Program-made: the position numbers and the translations under genes | Shown here: positions 1 through 6,334 of the stretch, piece after piece | Position numbering within the stretch: position 1 is the first letter of the stretch | Layout: each line of letters opens with the position of its first letter | Notes under the pieces: generated by a model | The model's database searches: none | Seen by the model: only the letters and a program-made list of their open reading frames with translations | What the model was told of the DNA's origin: nothing | NCBI GenBank assembly: GCA_013152205.1 | Contig: JAADGV010000095.1 | Location: 1 to 40,857 of the forward strand | DNA: 40,857 bases | Direction of reading: 5' to 3' | DNA from: Planctomycetota bacterium | Lineage (GTDB): Bacteria > Planctomycetota > Planctomycetia > Pirellulales > Lacipirellulaceae

Positions 1-208
1 CGTTGCCCCCGTCGCTATCCCCGGTTGCCCCGACCAGGGCCGTGTTGCCGCTAATCGCAACGGACCTGCCGAAAGAGTCGCCCGCAGCGGCGTCGGAAGC
101 GGTGAGCTTGGTTTCCAAGTCAAAAACCCCGGCCCGTGCTGGCGTCACCGGCAAGCTGGCCGTTAGGAGTGCCATCGCGAAGCATGCAAAAGGTGTGGTC
201 GTCTTCAT
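1..208 (-). CDS. FG-GAP repeat secreted protein, N-terminal fragment
   Basis: The gene starts at ATG 208-206 and runs off the left edge, so only about 69 residues are visible. An AAGGA ribosome-binding site lies 7 bases before the start. The first ~26 residues are a signal peptide (MKTTTPFACFAMALL, then an alanine-rich cleavage region ending ARA). The mature part begins FDLETKLTASDAAAGDSFG and continues into GRSVAISGNTALVGA, which is the typical repeat of FG-GAP/integrin-alpha-like beta-propeller proteins. In planctomycetes such proteins are exported and often end in a PEP-CTERM anchor; the C-terminus is outside the window. Function unknown, presumably cell-surface. Confidence 0.8.
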   Translation of the reverse strand, partial: MKTTTPFACFAMALLTASLPVTPARAGVFDLETKLTASDAAAGDSFGRSVAISGNTALVGATGDSDGGN

Positions 209-730
<522 letters not shown>

Positions 731-738
731 AATGAGCC

Positions 739-765
739 GGTACTGTCCTACGACTGTGTTGCTGA
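739..765 (+). repeat. Left terminal inverted repeat
   Basis: Begins GGTACTGTCC and ends GTTGCTGA; exact reverse complement of 5026-5052. The outermost GGT matches the start of IS1-type termini. Target duplication AATGAGCC is immediately outside (731-738). Confidence 0.9.
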
Positions 766-801
766 GTTGAATCTCTCCGATTAGCCCATATCCTACCCGA
801 T

Positions 802-1203
802 ATGGACATTCACCAGCTACTCTACGCCGAAGCGCGCGAAGTCCGCGATACGGCGATCGAAGAGGCCCGCAAGCACTACAAGCGGAAGCTTACCGAGATT
901 GACCGGCTTCTATCCTCTCTTGACGTGGAGAAGCCGCCTCGGCCCCGCTATACCGTACCGCATACCGCTCGGCCTTCTGGCGAGTCGCTTCATGGTATGA
1001 CCACCATCAAGGCGGCTGAGCATGTTCTACGGGAAGGCCAGTCTCTTACCACGGTTGAGCTGGTCATCGAGATTCAGCGACGGTGGTGCCGGAGTGGCGA
1101 CGATCCCCGGAAGGTTGCTAAGTGTATTCGGTCGGCTTTTGGGTATCACCGGGAGAGGTTTCAGAAGGATAAGGCGGGGCGGTGGTGTTTGATTGTGAAC
1201 TGA
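802..1203 (+). CDS. HARE-HTH-like winged-helix protein (passenger gene)
   Basis: 133 residues. Residues ~8-42 are charged and helical (coiled-coil-like: EAREVRDTAIEEARKHYKRK), followed by a proline-rich linker (~44-62). Residues ~66-131 (MTTIKAAEHVLREG through GRWCL) resemble the HARE-HTH / HB1 winged-helix fold, with the typical KAAEHVLREGQSLTT start and an aromatic C-terminal strand after a basic FQKDKAGRW segment. HARE-HTH domains occur in RNA polymerase delta subunits, chromatin regulators and restriction-related proteins, so DNA binding is likely but the role is unknown. It is the first gene inside the left end of the element, starting 36 bases after the terminal repeat, transcribed away from that end and convergent with the PIN gene. 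The ribosome-binding site is weak. Confidence 0.65.
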   Translation: MDIHQLLYAEAREVRDTAIEEARKHYKRKLTEIDRLLSSLDVEKPPRPRYTVPHTARPSGESLHGMTTIKAAEHVLREGQSLTTVELVIEIQRRWCRSGDDPRKVAKCIRSAFGYHRERFQKDKAGRWCLIVN

Positions 1204-1261
1204 CCGAAAGGCTTTTTTTGCCAATCCCCAGCGGTTTGTTAAGGGAGAGGATGGGGGATGG

Positions 1262-1747
1262 CTAGCTGCCCTCTTTAAATAGCTCCTTTTGCGCCCTCGG
1301 CATAAGAGGAATATCACGGACCACTATTTTGCCATCTGCGAACTTTATAAAGTGCTGGTCGTTCGCGTAGATGGCACTTGCTCCGTGCGCGATTGCCGTA
1401 GCTAGTATTTTGTAGTCGGCCTTTAAGCACTGCCTCCCAACTTCGCTTTCTTGCTTCGCCGCATCGAATTCCTGCTTATCGAATAATTCTGCTGCGATTA
1501 CAGCGGCTTTTGCGTCAAAGGGGGCTATAAAAAAAGCCTTGCCTATAATCTCCTTAACGGACCGTTGCGATACAGGGTCTTGTCCTGTGAGAAATTCAGC
1601 AAGCACAATACTTGGGATCATTATTTCGATATGTCTTGCCTTGTGGTCCCGTATCAACTGGACACATCGGTCTATCAGGTCGGGCCTAGTAGGGCACGAG
1701 ACCTTTCGTATACCCCATACTAAGACATTTGTATCTAGAGCAATCAC
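1262..1747 (-). CDS. PIN-domain ribonuclease, VapC-like toxin candidate
   Basis: 161 residues with the full acidic set of a PIN nuclease: Asp5 in MIALDTNVLVWG, Glu51 in PSIVLAEFL, Asp111 in LKADYKILATAIAHGA and Asp130 in YANDQHF. PIN toxins cut tRNA, rRNA or mRNA with a divalent metal. The start is GTG at 1747-1745, and its GTGA overlaps the TGA stop of the upstream gene, so the two are translationally coupled. It lacks the usual small VapB partner; the coupled gene encodes a 262-aa protein instead. Toxin function is inferred from the fold and gene pairing. It lies inside the 739-5052 element and could aid its maintenance. Confidence 0.85.
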   Translation of the reverse strand: MIALDTNVLVWGIRKVSCPTRPDLIDRCVQLIRDHKARHIEIMIPSIVLAEFLTGQDPVSQRSVKEIIGKAFFIAPFDAKAAVIAAELFDKQEFDAAKQESEVGRQCLKADYKILATAIAHGASAIYANDQHFIKFADGKIVVRDIPLMPRAQKELFKEGS

Positions 1748-2532
1748 GCAGTAGCCCCGCCATTACTGCCACGCAGGTCTTGAATATGAGCGTCAACATC
1801 AATAGTGTCCCAGAAGCCCCCTGTGGCTTCCTGGAGGAGTTTCATCGCATTTAACGGGTCGCTATCCTCTTCGACGTAATCGCCGATAGATTCCACTTGA
1901 AACGCATGCAATCGCCAGTTTTCAGAATTCCAAGTGGACTTTCCGTGCAACTCAACACGTTTAGTGAGAAGTCTGCCAAGCTGACAGGCAAGTGATTCGG
2001 TTTTAACTTTAGCTGTTAATTTAGCACCGTCTGGAAGGCGTAAACGCACTGACCAATTGTCATCCTCTGCGCCTACCTTTAAGATCCTCGCAACGATAGA
2101 GGTTGCTCCCATGGTCCTTGGCTTATCAAAAAGAGTGTCGTCAGGTGTGACGTATACCCGGTAATCTCTGCCGTTTTTTTCATATTCACTAATCCCAAAA
2201 ACCCACCCCCTCTTTTTGGTTCGTGCGTGAATATTAGAAATTCTGGTGCGTGCTTGCTCAGGAATTAAAGACGGGTCACGACTTTCGATTGCTACGGCCA
2301 TTTCAGTAAAGTACTGATGCGTCTCTGGCCCACATACAAAAACACACTCTTCGCTACCTTCCCGGATTTCAGCAAGGCTAATACGAATGTTTTTCTGCTC
2401 ACAGCCGTTAGCCTCTGCAATTTCCGAGACCGCCTTGTTGAGATTTTCAAGAATGTACGCCAAGTCTCCCAGGGGCATAGTCCTCGGGTTTAACCCTTCG
2501 CTTTCGATCTTGAAAAATGCTTCTTTTGTCAT
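1744..2532 (-). CDS. 262-aa partner of the PIN nuclease, candidate antitoxin
   Basis: Family not recognised. The N-terminal ~50 residues are helical (KIESEGLNPRTMPLGDLAYI followed by LENLNKAVSEIAEANG), the middle is mixed, and residues ~140-215 alternate strands (RDYRVYVTPDD, NWSVRLRLPDGAKLTAKV, KRVELHGKSTW), suggesting a small beta-barrel. The C-terminal ~35 residues are acidic and helical (EEDSDPLNAMKLLQE) and could thread into the nuclease groove as antitoxin tails do. It precedes the PIN gene in the same transcript with a 4-nt overlap, the usual antitoxin-toxin order, but is about three times the size of a typical VapB and has no obvious DNA-binding motif. The start ATG 2532 has a GTTAGG ribosome-binding site. 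Antitoxin role is inference only. Confidence 0.6.
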   Translation of the reverse strand: MTKEAFFKIESEGLNPRTMPLGDLAYILENLNKAVSEIAEANGCEQKNIRISLAEIREGSEECVFVCGPETHQYFTEMAVAIESRDPSLIPEQARTRISNIHARTKKRGWVFGISEYEKNGRDYRVYVTPDDTLFDKPRTMGATSIVARILKVGAEDDNWSVRLRLPDGAKLTAKVKTESLACQLGRLLTKRVELHGKSTWNSENWRLHAFQVESIGDYVEEDSDPLNAMKLLQEATGGFWDTIDVDAHIQDLRGSNGGATA

Positions 2533-2703
2533 ACCGAACCTAACTGGCAGTTAGCGTGTCACGTTAATGCCAAAGAGCTTTAGGCAATTCCCTCTTACCT
2601 CTCACCAAGGGAGAGCGGCCCGCGTCTTGGCGGCGCAGAAGTATTATATGCTTCCGGAGGGGTCTGTGTACACATGGATGGGATCGTAACCCCCTCTCTC
2701 CGC

Positions 2704-2883
2704 TCACTTGCGGCTGCGCTTAGCAGCCCTCAAGAGTACATCACGTGCCCACGTAGACGTATCCTGACCTGCGGCAGAGTCTAACTCTGCCCGTTGGGTT
2801 TCGGTAAGGCGTATACGCAACTCAGCCGTCTTGCGCTCTTCTGGGGGCTTCTCTGGCCTTCCCCGTGTGTGCTTGGCTTTCAT
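2704..2883 (-). CDS. Small ribbon-helix-helix-like protein
   Basis: 59 residues, ATG 2883 to TGA 2704. A basic N-terminus (MKAKHTRGRPEKPPEERKT) leads into one strand (AELRIRLTETQRAELDSAAG) and two helices (TETQRAELDSAAG, TSTWARDVLLRAAKRS). This is the strand-helix-helix layout of MetJ/Arc-type regulators and relaxosome accessory proteins, often annotated as plasmid mobilisation or CopG-like. It probably dimerises and binds DNA, possibly the inverted repeat overlapping its own promoter (2892-2900 and 2940-2948). It lies 171 bases upstream of, and co-directional with, the PIN pair, and divergent from the transposase, so it may regulate one or both. Exact family uncertain. Confidence 0.65.
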   Translation of the reverse strand: MKAKHTRGRPEKPPEERKTAELRIRLTETQRAELDSAAGQDTSTWARDVLLRAAKRSRK

Positions 2884-2888
2884 GCCTT

Positions 2889-2950
2889 AAATGTAGCAAC
2901 AAAAAAAGTTCTGTCAAATGCTTGCGTAGAGTATTTAATGTTGCTACAAT
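2889..2950. promoter_or_regulatory. Divergent promoters with operator-like inverted repeat
   Basis: Plus strand: TTGCGT (2922-2927), 17-nt spacer, TACAAT (2945-2950), a good sigma70-type promoter towards the transposase. Minus strand: TTGACA (2917-2912), 16-nt spacer, TACATT (2895-2890); its expected start lies at the ATG of the small RHH-like gene, suggesting a leaderless transcript. The two -10 regions sit within an inverted repeat, TGTAGCAAC (2892-2900) and GTTGCTACA (2940-2948), a plausible shared operator. Confidence 0.6.
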
Positions 2951-2968
2951 AAATACAACAGAAGAAAA

Positions 2969-2996
2969 CCCCGGAAGTGCTGAAACACGACCGGGG
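2969..2996 (+). promoter_or_regulatory. Hairpin in the transposase leader
   Basis: CCCCGG (2969-2974) pairs with CCGGGG (2991-2996), and inside it GTG (2977-2979) pairs with CAC (2986-2988) across an AA/GA internal loop. It would form in the ~115-nt leader between the 2945-2950 -10 box and the transposase ATG. There is no T-run, so a structured leader or protein site is likelier than a terminator. Function unknown. Confidence 0.5.
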
Positions 2997-3071
2997 CGAA
3001 CTAAACCAGCTTTCGCTAGAGTAGCCTTAGTAATCTCATTCTAGCAGAGAGCCCAGTCAGGGAAAACTAGA

Positions 3072-4019
3072 ATGATCTCTTTTTGCAAACATGACGAACG
3101 AAAAAAGCACGGCAAAGATCGTAGTGGAAACCAGCGTTTTTGCTGCCGTGATTGTGGGACAACCTTTGTAGAGACCGCCCCTAAGCCCCTAGGTAACATG
3201 CGAATCAGCATGAGGGACGCCACCATTGTGCTGGGGATGCTACTAGAGGGCATGAGCATCCGGGCCACCGAGCGATTGACCGGCTTGCACCGCGACACAA
3301 TCTGTGACCTCATTCTTACCGTGGGCGACAACTGCCAGCATTTTCTTGATACTCAGATTCGTGGCGTTGAAGCTAAGGACGTCCAGGTCGATGAGATTTG
3401 GAGCTTCGTCGGCTGCAAAGAACGCACCGCAGCCCACAAAGGCTACGACCACGACAGCGGCGATAGCTGGACCGTGGTGGCCATCGAGCGAAATACCAAG
3501 CTGGTTATCGCCCACCAAGTAGGTGAGCGAGACACGACCACCGTATGCACGCTACTGCAAAAGCTGGCCGATTTTACTGTTGGCCGGTTCCAACTCTCGA
3601 CCGATGGCCTAGCCGCCTACAAGCTGAACGTACCGTTCATGCTCCGCGATCGAGTAGACTTCGGCGTAATCATCAAGCAATACCAATCGTCGCAGAAAAC
3701 CACTCGCTACAGCCCGGCCAAGATAATAGGCACCAAGAAAAAAACGCGGTTCGGCTCGCCCGACGAAAGCCGTATCTCGACATCGCACGTTGAGCGGTTT
3801 AACCTGACGATTCGCATGAACAACCGACGATTCACCCGGCTGACCAACGCCCACAGCAAGAGCCTCAAGCACCATAAGGCTATGCAAGCCATCTTCTTTG
3901 CATGGTACAATTTCTGCCGGAAGCATGAGACAATCAAGCAGACGCCAGCAATGGCGGGTGGATTGGCCGGGAAAGTTTGGACGATCCGGGAATTACTGGA
4001 GAAAGCAGCTAACTGTTAG
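3072..4019 (+). CDS. IS1-family transposase (single-ORF type)
   Basis: 315 residues. The N-terminus is an InsA-like zinc ribbon (CKHDERKKHGKDRSGNQRF then CCRDC) followed by a helix-turn-helix (GMSIRATERLTGLHRDTICD) that matches the classic IS1 InsA pattern. The rest is an InsB-like DDE catalytic domain: VDEIWSFVGCKER, a VGERDTTTV strand, STDGLAAYK with the second Asp, and SHVERFNLTIRMNNRRFTRL with His and Glu. Classic IS1 joins InsA and InsB by frameshifting; here they are one frame, as in the ISMhu11-type group I recall from ISfinder. It looks intact and is the only transposase inside the ends, so it should mobilise the whole 4.3 kb unit. ATG 3072 is preceded by a ~115-nt leader. Confidence 0.9.
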   Translation: MISFCKHDERKKHGKDRSGNQRFCCRDCGTTFVETAPKPLGNMRISMRDATIVLGMLLEGMSIRATERLTGLHRDTICDLILTVGDNCQHFLDTQIRGVEAKDVQVDEIWSFVGCKERTAAHKGYDHDSGDSWTVVAIERNTKLVIAHQVGERDTTTVCTLLQKLADFTVGRFQLSTDGLAAYKLNVPFMLRDRVDFGVIIKQYQSSQKTTRYSPAKIIGTKKKTRFGSPDESRISTSHVERFNLTIRMNNRRFTRLTNAHSKSLKHHKAMQAIFFAWYNFCRKHETIKQTPAMAGGLAGKVWTIRELLEKAANC

Positions 4020-4155
4020 TATTTTTTTTGCACTGCACATTTTAACTGTCCGGTACGACAGAATTGCTAACCTCTGTGTTTTGCCGCACTGACGACGCAA
4101 TCCTGTTGTTTTTTTTGAAAAGCCAGTTATTATAGCGCATGTCACAGGAAACACG

Positions 4156-4197
4156 GGCCCCCTAAAATGCTATCTAAGCTAGGGGGCCTTCTCTTTT
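4156..4197 (+). terminator. Rho-independent terminator after the transposase
   Basis: A perfect 9-bp stem, GGCCCCCTA (4156-4164) with TAGGGGGCC (4180-4188), 15-nt loop, followed by TTCTCTTTT on the plus strand. It lies ~135 bases after the transposase stop. Its right arm overlaps the end of the small minus-strand gene at 4179-4340. Confidence 0.75.
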
Positions 4198-4340
4198 ATT
4201 TTACTTGCCTTTGAATCTACACATGCATACTCTTCTTTAAGTAGGAGTCTGCTTAACATGGAAGCAGGGTGTTTCTTGTGACAAAGACACTCTAAAGCCT
4301 CTCTGGCGCGTACTCCTGGAAAACTGTATACGCTGAAAAT
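4179..4340 (-). CDS. Small 53-aa unknown protein, apparent ATT start
   Basis: The frame is open from just after an in-frame TAG to TAG at 4181-4179. There is no ATG, GTG or TTG near the front; the first plausible initiator is ATT at 4340-4338, preceded at 8 bases by a clear AGGA site. The product would start MFSVYSFPGVRAREALECLC and end in a lysine-rich tail (KASKIKEKAP). It has hydrophobic/charged periodicity and two Cys in CLCHKKH, unlike random sequence. It begins 23 bases after the stop of the 95-aa gene on the same strand, so the two look like an operon. Alternatives: a decayed start codon, or translation from the internal ATG, which gives only 26 residues. Family not recognised. Confidence 0.5.
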   Translation of the reverse strand: MFSVYSFPGVRAREALECLCHKKHPASMLSRLLLKEEYACVDSKASKIKEKAP

Positions 4341-4363
4341 GCGCTAATTCCTGGGAGATATTA

Positions 4364-4651
4364 CTATGCTTCGAGTTCATTAGTCTCGGCAGGTACTTCT
4401 AGCTGCATCCATGACTCCGAGGGGTCTGCTTGCATCCATTGAAGTGTGAAATTTCTGCCCGATTCCAAGCAAGCTTTCTGTATGCGCTCCCTGTTATCAG
4501 CATGTACTGGCTTGGATATGAGGTGGGGTTGTTTTAACAGGTGGTCAATATCGGCTAGTTCGTAGCCGAGAACGAAACACTCCTGTTGCGTTAATTGCTG
4601 GAGTTCTCCGTGGTCAATATCAAAGGGCTTTAGTAGTCCATATTCGGCCAT
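4364..4651 (-). CDS. 95-aa conserved-looking protein of unknown function
   Basis: Starts at ATG 4651 (MAEYGLLKPFDIDHGELQQL) and ends NELEA. Acidic and helical, no signal peptide or membrane segment. Two Cys (positions 26 and 60) are not in a metal-binding pattern. The sequence FDIDHGELQQLTQQECFVLG looks like a compact fold, and I recall similar proteins in planctomycete accessory regions, but no function is known. It is divergent from the YjzC-like gene (35 bases between starts) and upstream of the small ATT-start gene, with which it may share a transcript. It is a passenger of the 739-5052 element. Confidence 0.65.
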   Translation of the reverse strand: MAEYGLLKPFDIDHGELQQLTQQECFVLGYELADIDHLLKQPHLISKPVHADNRERIQKACLESGRNFTLQWMQADPSESWMQLEVPAETNELEA

Positions 4652-4686
4652 GGTTCTTTCCTTGTTTTTTTGAAAGGATGTGTGTT

Positions 4687-4857
4687 ATGTCCAAGAAACC
4701 TCTTGGTACAACGGCCAACACAGGGCAAAAATGCCCGGAAAGCGGCGTGTGGAAGGTGGTCGGTACGCCGACTACGACCGCACCCATTGCAGAGGGCAAC
4801 ACCATGCCCCCATATAATGGCAAAGCCGTAACCTGGAAATTGATCCAGTACGCGTAA
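4687..4857 (+). CDS. YjzC-like small protein
   Basis: 56 residues, ATG 4687 to TAA 4857, with a strong GAAAGGA site (4672-4678). The sequence TGQKCPESGVWKVVG followed by PIAEGNTMPPYNGKAVTWKL resembles the YjzC family: a TGQ-P-SG-Y/W start, then a short hairpin and a polar loop ending in a W. YjzC-type proteins are small, soluble and of unknown role. It is the last gene before the right end of the element and has its own strong terminator at 4890-4932. The opposite-strand frame is a shadow of this gene. Confidence 0.7.
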   Translation: MSKKPLGTTANTGQKCPESGVWKVVGTPTTTAPIAEGNTMPPYNGKAVTWKLIQYA

Positions 4858-4889
4858 AGCCGCTGTCGTAAAGTTGATTTTCTGAAAAG

Positions 4890-4932
4890 GGGCTTAGCAC
4901 CCGTTGGGCGGGTGCTAAGCCCTCGCTGTTTT
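4890..4932 (+). terminator. Strong Rho-independent terminator
   Basis: A perfect 14-bp stem (4890-4903 with 4909-4922; arm GGGCTTAGCACCCG) with a 5-nt loop, followed by TCGCTGTTTT. It ends the YjzC-like gene and would insulate the element from the neighbouring chromosome. Confidence 0.85.
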
Positions 4933-5025
4933 ACTGACACTAATGGGCGGGGAGGTTGTCAAAATACGTGGAAGTCGGCAATACCAAAACCTTAAGTGTC
5001 TATCGCAGCTAGCGGATTTATTTTA

Positions 5026-5052
5026 TCAGCAACACAGTCGTAGGACAGTACC
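5026..5052 (-). repeat. Right terminal inverted repeat
   Basis: Ends GGACAGTACC; exact reverse complement of 739-765. The second copy of the AATGAGCC target duplication follows at 5053-5060. Confidence 0.9.
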
Positions 5053-5257
5053 AATGAGCCTCCCCCGCATTTCGTGCCAAAACTAACCCCACAAACACTA
5101 CAATACCAGCACCAACCAACACAATTTTGTCCACTAAGGTCGCCCCACCAATGACACAAAGCCCGTAGGGTGCGTGCAGCGAAGCGTAACGCACCATTCA
5201 CCTCACGGTGCGTTACGCTATCGCTTCACACACCCTACCTGCTACCTACTTGGTTGT

Positions 5258-6130
5258 TCACAGTTTCTCGACAAACCAGTCGGCCATGATGGCTACTTCT
5301 TCGTGAATCGTGGGCCAGGGATGTCCGCCGCCTTTTTTGATGATTAGTTGGGCAGGCACCCCTTTTTCTTGCAGGGCTTTTTGGAGTTTTTGAGATTGAT
5401 TCAAGGGGACGCTCATGTCGGCATCACCGTGAATCAAGAGGAAGGGTGGCGCCGATTCGCTCACATGGTACAGCGGAGACACCGCCTTCAGCGCCGAAAC
5501 AAGCTCTTCGGGGGTCTTGCCCTCAGTATTACCCACGCCGAACGCCATCAATGGAAACAACTTGTTGACAGTCGGGTTGGCTCCCTGGCCATTGGTTGAG
5601 TCGCCATACTCGAGGAAATCGGTTGGTGGAAAAAAGACGGCCACCGCCGCTACACGAGTGCTGTCGTCAGCGGTCACTGCGGCCAAGCTCGCGAGATGGC
5701 CACCTGCCGAAGCGCCGATCAAGCCGAGTTTGTCTGCTGCTATGCCATACTCCTCAGCATGGGCTTTTACCCATTGGATGCCGGAATGCACGTTCGTTAG
5801 CATTTCTTTGCCGCTAAACTTCGTAATCGAACCTGGGCGAACCGCAAACACCACGAAGCCACGTTGGCACATGGTCTCGAACATTTTCGCTCGTTTATGA
5901 TCGCCAATCTTGCTGCGATCAGAGTGCCAAGCTCCACTGGCCACATCGACGATTGCCAGGCCGTTCTTTTTTTCTTTAGGAACGAATACGTCCAACACCA
6001 AACCTACGCCGTCGGTTTCTGCATAGACAAGATTTTTGTGTTGTTCGTAAGACGTGTCGCCATAGGCGGCCGACGCGAAAGAAAAACAAACAAGTAGACA
6101 GACCGGCGTAAGGTAGCTTGTAAATCGCAT
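5258..6130 (-). CDS. Secreted alpha/beta-hydrolase, esterase/acetylxylan esterase-like
   Basis: 290 residues with an N-terminal signal peptide (~1-24, MRFTSYLTPVCLLVCFSFAS then AAYGD), so it acts outside the cytoplasm. The catalytic triad is visible: Ser141 in the nucleophile elbow GASAGG, Asp238 in HGDADMSVP and His270 in GGGHPWP. SGAWHSD (~65-71) fits the oxyanion-hole region. Length and motifs match the BD-FAE/carboxylesterase group, which removes acetyl or feruloyl groups from plant or algal polysaccharides, a usual planctomycete substrate. The specific substrate cannot be told. It stands alone, 206 bases right of the insertion element, and ATG 6130 is the natural start for the signal peptide. 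Confidence 0.85.
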   Translation of the reverse strand: MRFTSYLTPVCLLVCFSFASAAYGDTSYEQHKNLVYAETDGVGLVLDVFVPKEKKNGLAIVDVASGAWHSDRSKIGDHKRAKMFETMCQRGFVVFAVRPGSITKFSGKEMLTNVHSGIQWVKAHAEEYGIAADKLGLIGASAGGHLASLAAVTADDSTRVAAVAVFFPPTDFLEYGDSTNGQGANPTVNKLFPLMAFGVGNTEGKTPEELVSALKAVSPLYHVSESAPPFLLIHGDADMSVPLNQSQKLQKALQEKGVPAQLIIKKGGGHPWPTIHEEVAIMADWFVEKL

Positions 6131-6334
6131 ACGAAAAGATCCTCATCACAATGGCGAAGGTGGATTCCCAACGAACACCAATGTAAGGGGGATGGGCATG
6201 TGGGTCTACTAGTAGTCCGTCAGGCCCGCAATGAGGGGTTCTGCTTAGAGCCTTTATCACTTGATTCTGCTCCACCGAGACGGTGGGACTATATAGCCCG
6301 ACCCTCTGGGCGGAACACTCAATAGTGATGTGCT

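Larger units (their letters stand above)
739..5052. mobile_element. IS1-family insertion element with passenger genes
   Basis: The boundaries are exact. The left end 739-765 (GGTACTGTCCTACGAC...) and right end 5026-5052 are perfect 27-bp inverted repeats. They are directly flanked by the same-orientation octamer AATGAGCC at 731-738 and 5053-5060, which is a target-site duplication of the size made by IS1-family elements. Inside are an IS1-type transposase (3072-4019) and seven other genes: HARE-HTH-like, PIN nuclease plus partner, RHH-like, two small unknown proteins and a YjzC-like protein. Simple IS1 elements are ~0.8-1.2 kb; at 4314 bp this is a transporter IS. Intact duplications and termini suggest a fairly recent insertion. 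Assignment of all seven passengers to the element follows from their position between the ends. Confidence 0.9.

Noticed and set aside
3241..3940. Long minus-strand frames within the transposase gene
   Set aside because: They are antisense shadows of the intact transposase frame.
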